Shown here piece by piece: positions 5,701 through 6,031 of a DNA stretch of 6,031 bases. Position 1 is the stretch's first letter, and each line of letters begins with the position of its first letter. The notes beneath the pieces were generated by a model. The model ran no database searches and was not told the origin of the DNA. It saw only the letters and a program-made list of their open reading frames with translations. Origin of the DNA: Patescibacteria group bacterium UBA5187 (GTDB lineage Bacteria > Patescibacteriota > Minisyncoccia > Phycocordibacterales > PALSA-1337); the NCBI GenBank assembly GCA_002413065.1, contig DHWH01000025.1, positions 459 through 6,489 on the forward strand, written 5' to 3'. Made by a program: the position numbers and the translations under genes.

Positions 5701-5957
5701 TCCAATTCTGCTTCATCCCGCATGCGCACCAGATCCCGTATTTCATCTCTGAATTCCCTAATGGAGCCTACGATGTCCTGACTGGTCGATTCTACTGAAT
5801 CTTCAACTTCGGACAGCCTGGAATAGAGTCGCGTTTCGACATCATTGACCCGTTCTTCAAGCCGTTCAAAACTCCGGGCTATGGATACCGCGATATCATC
5901 GCTATTTTTATATATTATACTTTCGATCAACTCCAAATCTTTTTGTTCTAGAGACAT
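5697..5957 (-). CDS. Small acidic coiled-coil protein, function unknown
   Basis: The 86-residue product has no signal peptide or membrane segment and no cysteine. From about residue 22 to 80 it is a charged, helix-favouring chain with hydrophobic residues spaced in heptad fashion (SFERLEERVNDVETRL at 29-44, then LSEVEDSV and IREFRDEIRDLV), so it should form a coiled coil and probably an oligomer. It is rich in Glu and Asp. Similar short 'ERxDERFxxVExRL' coiled-coil proteins are common in Parcubacteria-type genomes, to my recollection, without assigned function. Its TAA stop (5699-5697) overlaps the TAA of cysS (5698-5700) inside a palindromic TTAA, so the two genes converge with a 3-bp overlap and no terminator between them. 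The ATG at 5957 has no Shine-Dalgarno sequence. I consider it a real gene because the helix pattern holds through its whole length and the antisense cysS frame contributes almost none of it. Confidence 0.72.
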   Translation of the reverse strand: MSLEQKDLELIESIIYKNSDDIAVSIARSFERLEERVNDVETRLYSRLSEVEDSVESTSQDIVGSIREFRDEIRDLVRMRDEAELD

Positions 5958-6031
5958 AGGTGTGTTATTTACGTATTAATAAGACAACTATACTCGCGCG
6001 AGATAAATTCTAGATAAAATAAAGTTAAAAT
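5958..6031. promoter_or_regulatory. Upstream region of the coiled-coil gene, with palindrome
   Basis: This A+T-rich stretch must hold the start signals of the minus-strand coiled-coil gene, as far as the window reaches. It contains a perfect 10-bp palindrome CTCGCGCGAG (5993-6002), which stands out in its A+T-rich surroundings. The heptamer AGATAAA is repeated at 6001-6007 and 6012-6018, 11 bp apart. On the minus strand TATAGT lies directly beside the palindrome (5987-5992) and could be a -10, but I find no matching -35. The assignment as a regulatory region is tentative. Confidence 0.35.

Noticed and set aside
1..6031. tRNA, CRISPR, insertion-sequence or phage genes, or a new defence system
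   Set aside because: No cloverleaf-like segment, regularly spaced repeats, transposase, nuclease or toxin-antitoxin pair could be seen; the genes present are housekeeping and envelope functions.
1..6031. TGA recoding as in Gracilibacteria
   Set aside because: The conserved genes read through completely under the standard code with no in-frame TGA, and each ends in TAA at the expected family length.

Overview
The window looks like ordinary chromosome from a small-genome bacterium of the Candidate Phyla Radiation (Patescibacteria), most likely of Parcubacteria type. This is inferred from protein style, not from a search. The main clues are a secreted SLT-domain protein with the CESNF...DVGVMQIN...PWSASSSCW pattern, a CorA-family protein without the GMN motif, a cysteinyl-tRNA synthetase with HIGN and KMAKS motifs, L27 standing apart from L21, very short intergenic gaps, no clear Shine-Dalgarno sequence at any of eight gene starts, and TAA stops throughout. 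No in-frame TGA occurs in the seven complete genes, so the standard code fits.

Layout from left to right. A minus-strand SLT-domain (lytic transglycosylase-like) gene is cut by the left edge (1-447). A divergent intergenic region (448-739) carries candidate promoters for both neighbours and a set of ATGGCTC inverted and direct repeats. rpmA (L27, plus, 740-1012) faces rplI (L9, minus, 1092-1535) across a hairpin that can serve as a terminator for both. rplI lies 19 nt behind a membrane-anchored S41 processing protease (ctpA, minus, 1555-2766), so the two probably form one operon. A 106-bp divergent gap separates ctpA from a small, A+T-rich secreted protein with a BsuPI/Ig-like C-terminus (plus, 2873-3316). 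A corA-like transporter (plus, 3382-4305) and cysS (plus, 4315-5700) follow, 9 nt apart and probably co-transcribed. A small acidic coiled-coil gene (minus, 5697-5957) converges on cysS, and the two stop codons share a TTAA.

Functionally this is translation (L27, L9, CysRS) mixed with envelope functions (SLT muramidase-like protein, processing protease, secreted Ig-like protein, ion transporter). I found no tRNA, rRNA, CRISPR array, insertion sequence or phage gene, and nothing that amounts to a new multigene system. The best leads are the corA start region, where a consensus -10 hexamer sits inside a 6-bp inverted repeat and predicts a leaderless mRNA, the altered CorA filter motif, and the repeat cluster between the SLT gene and rpmA.
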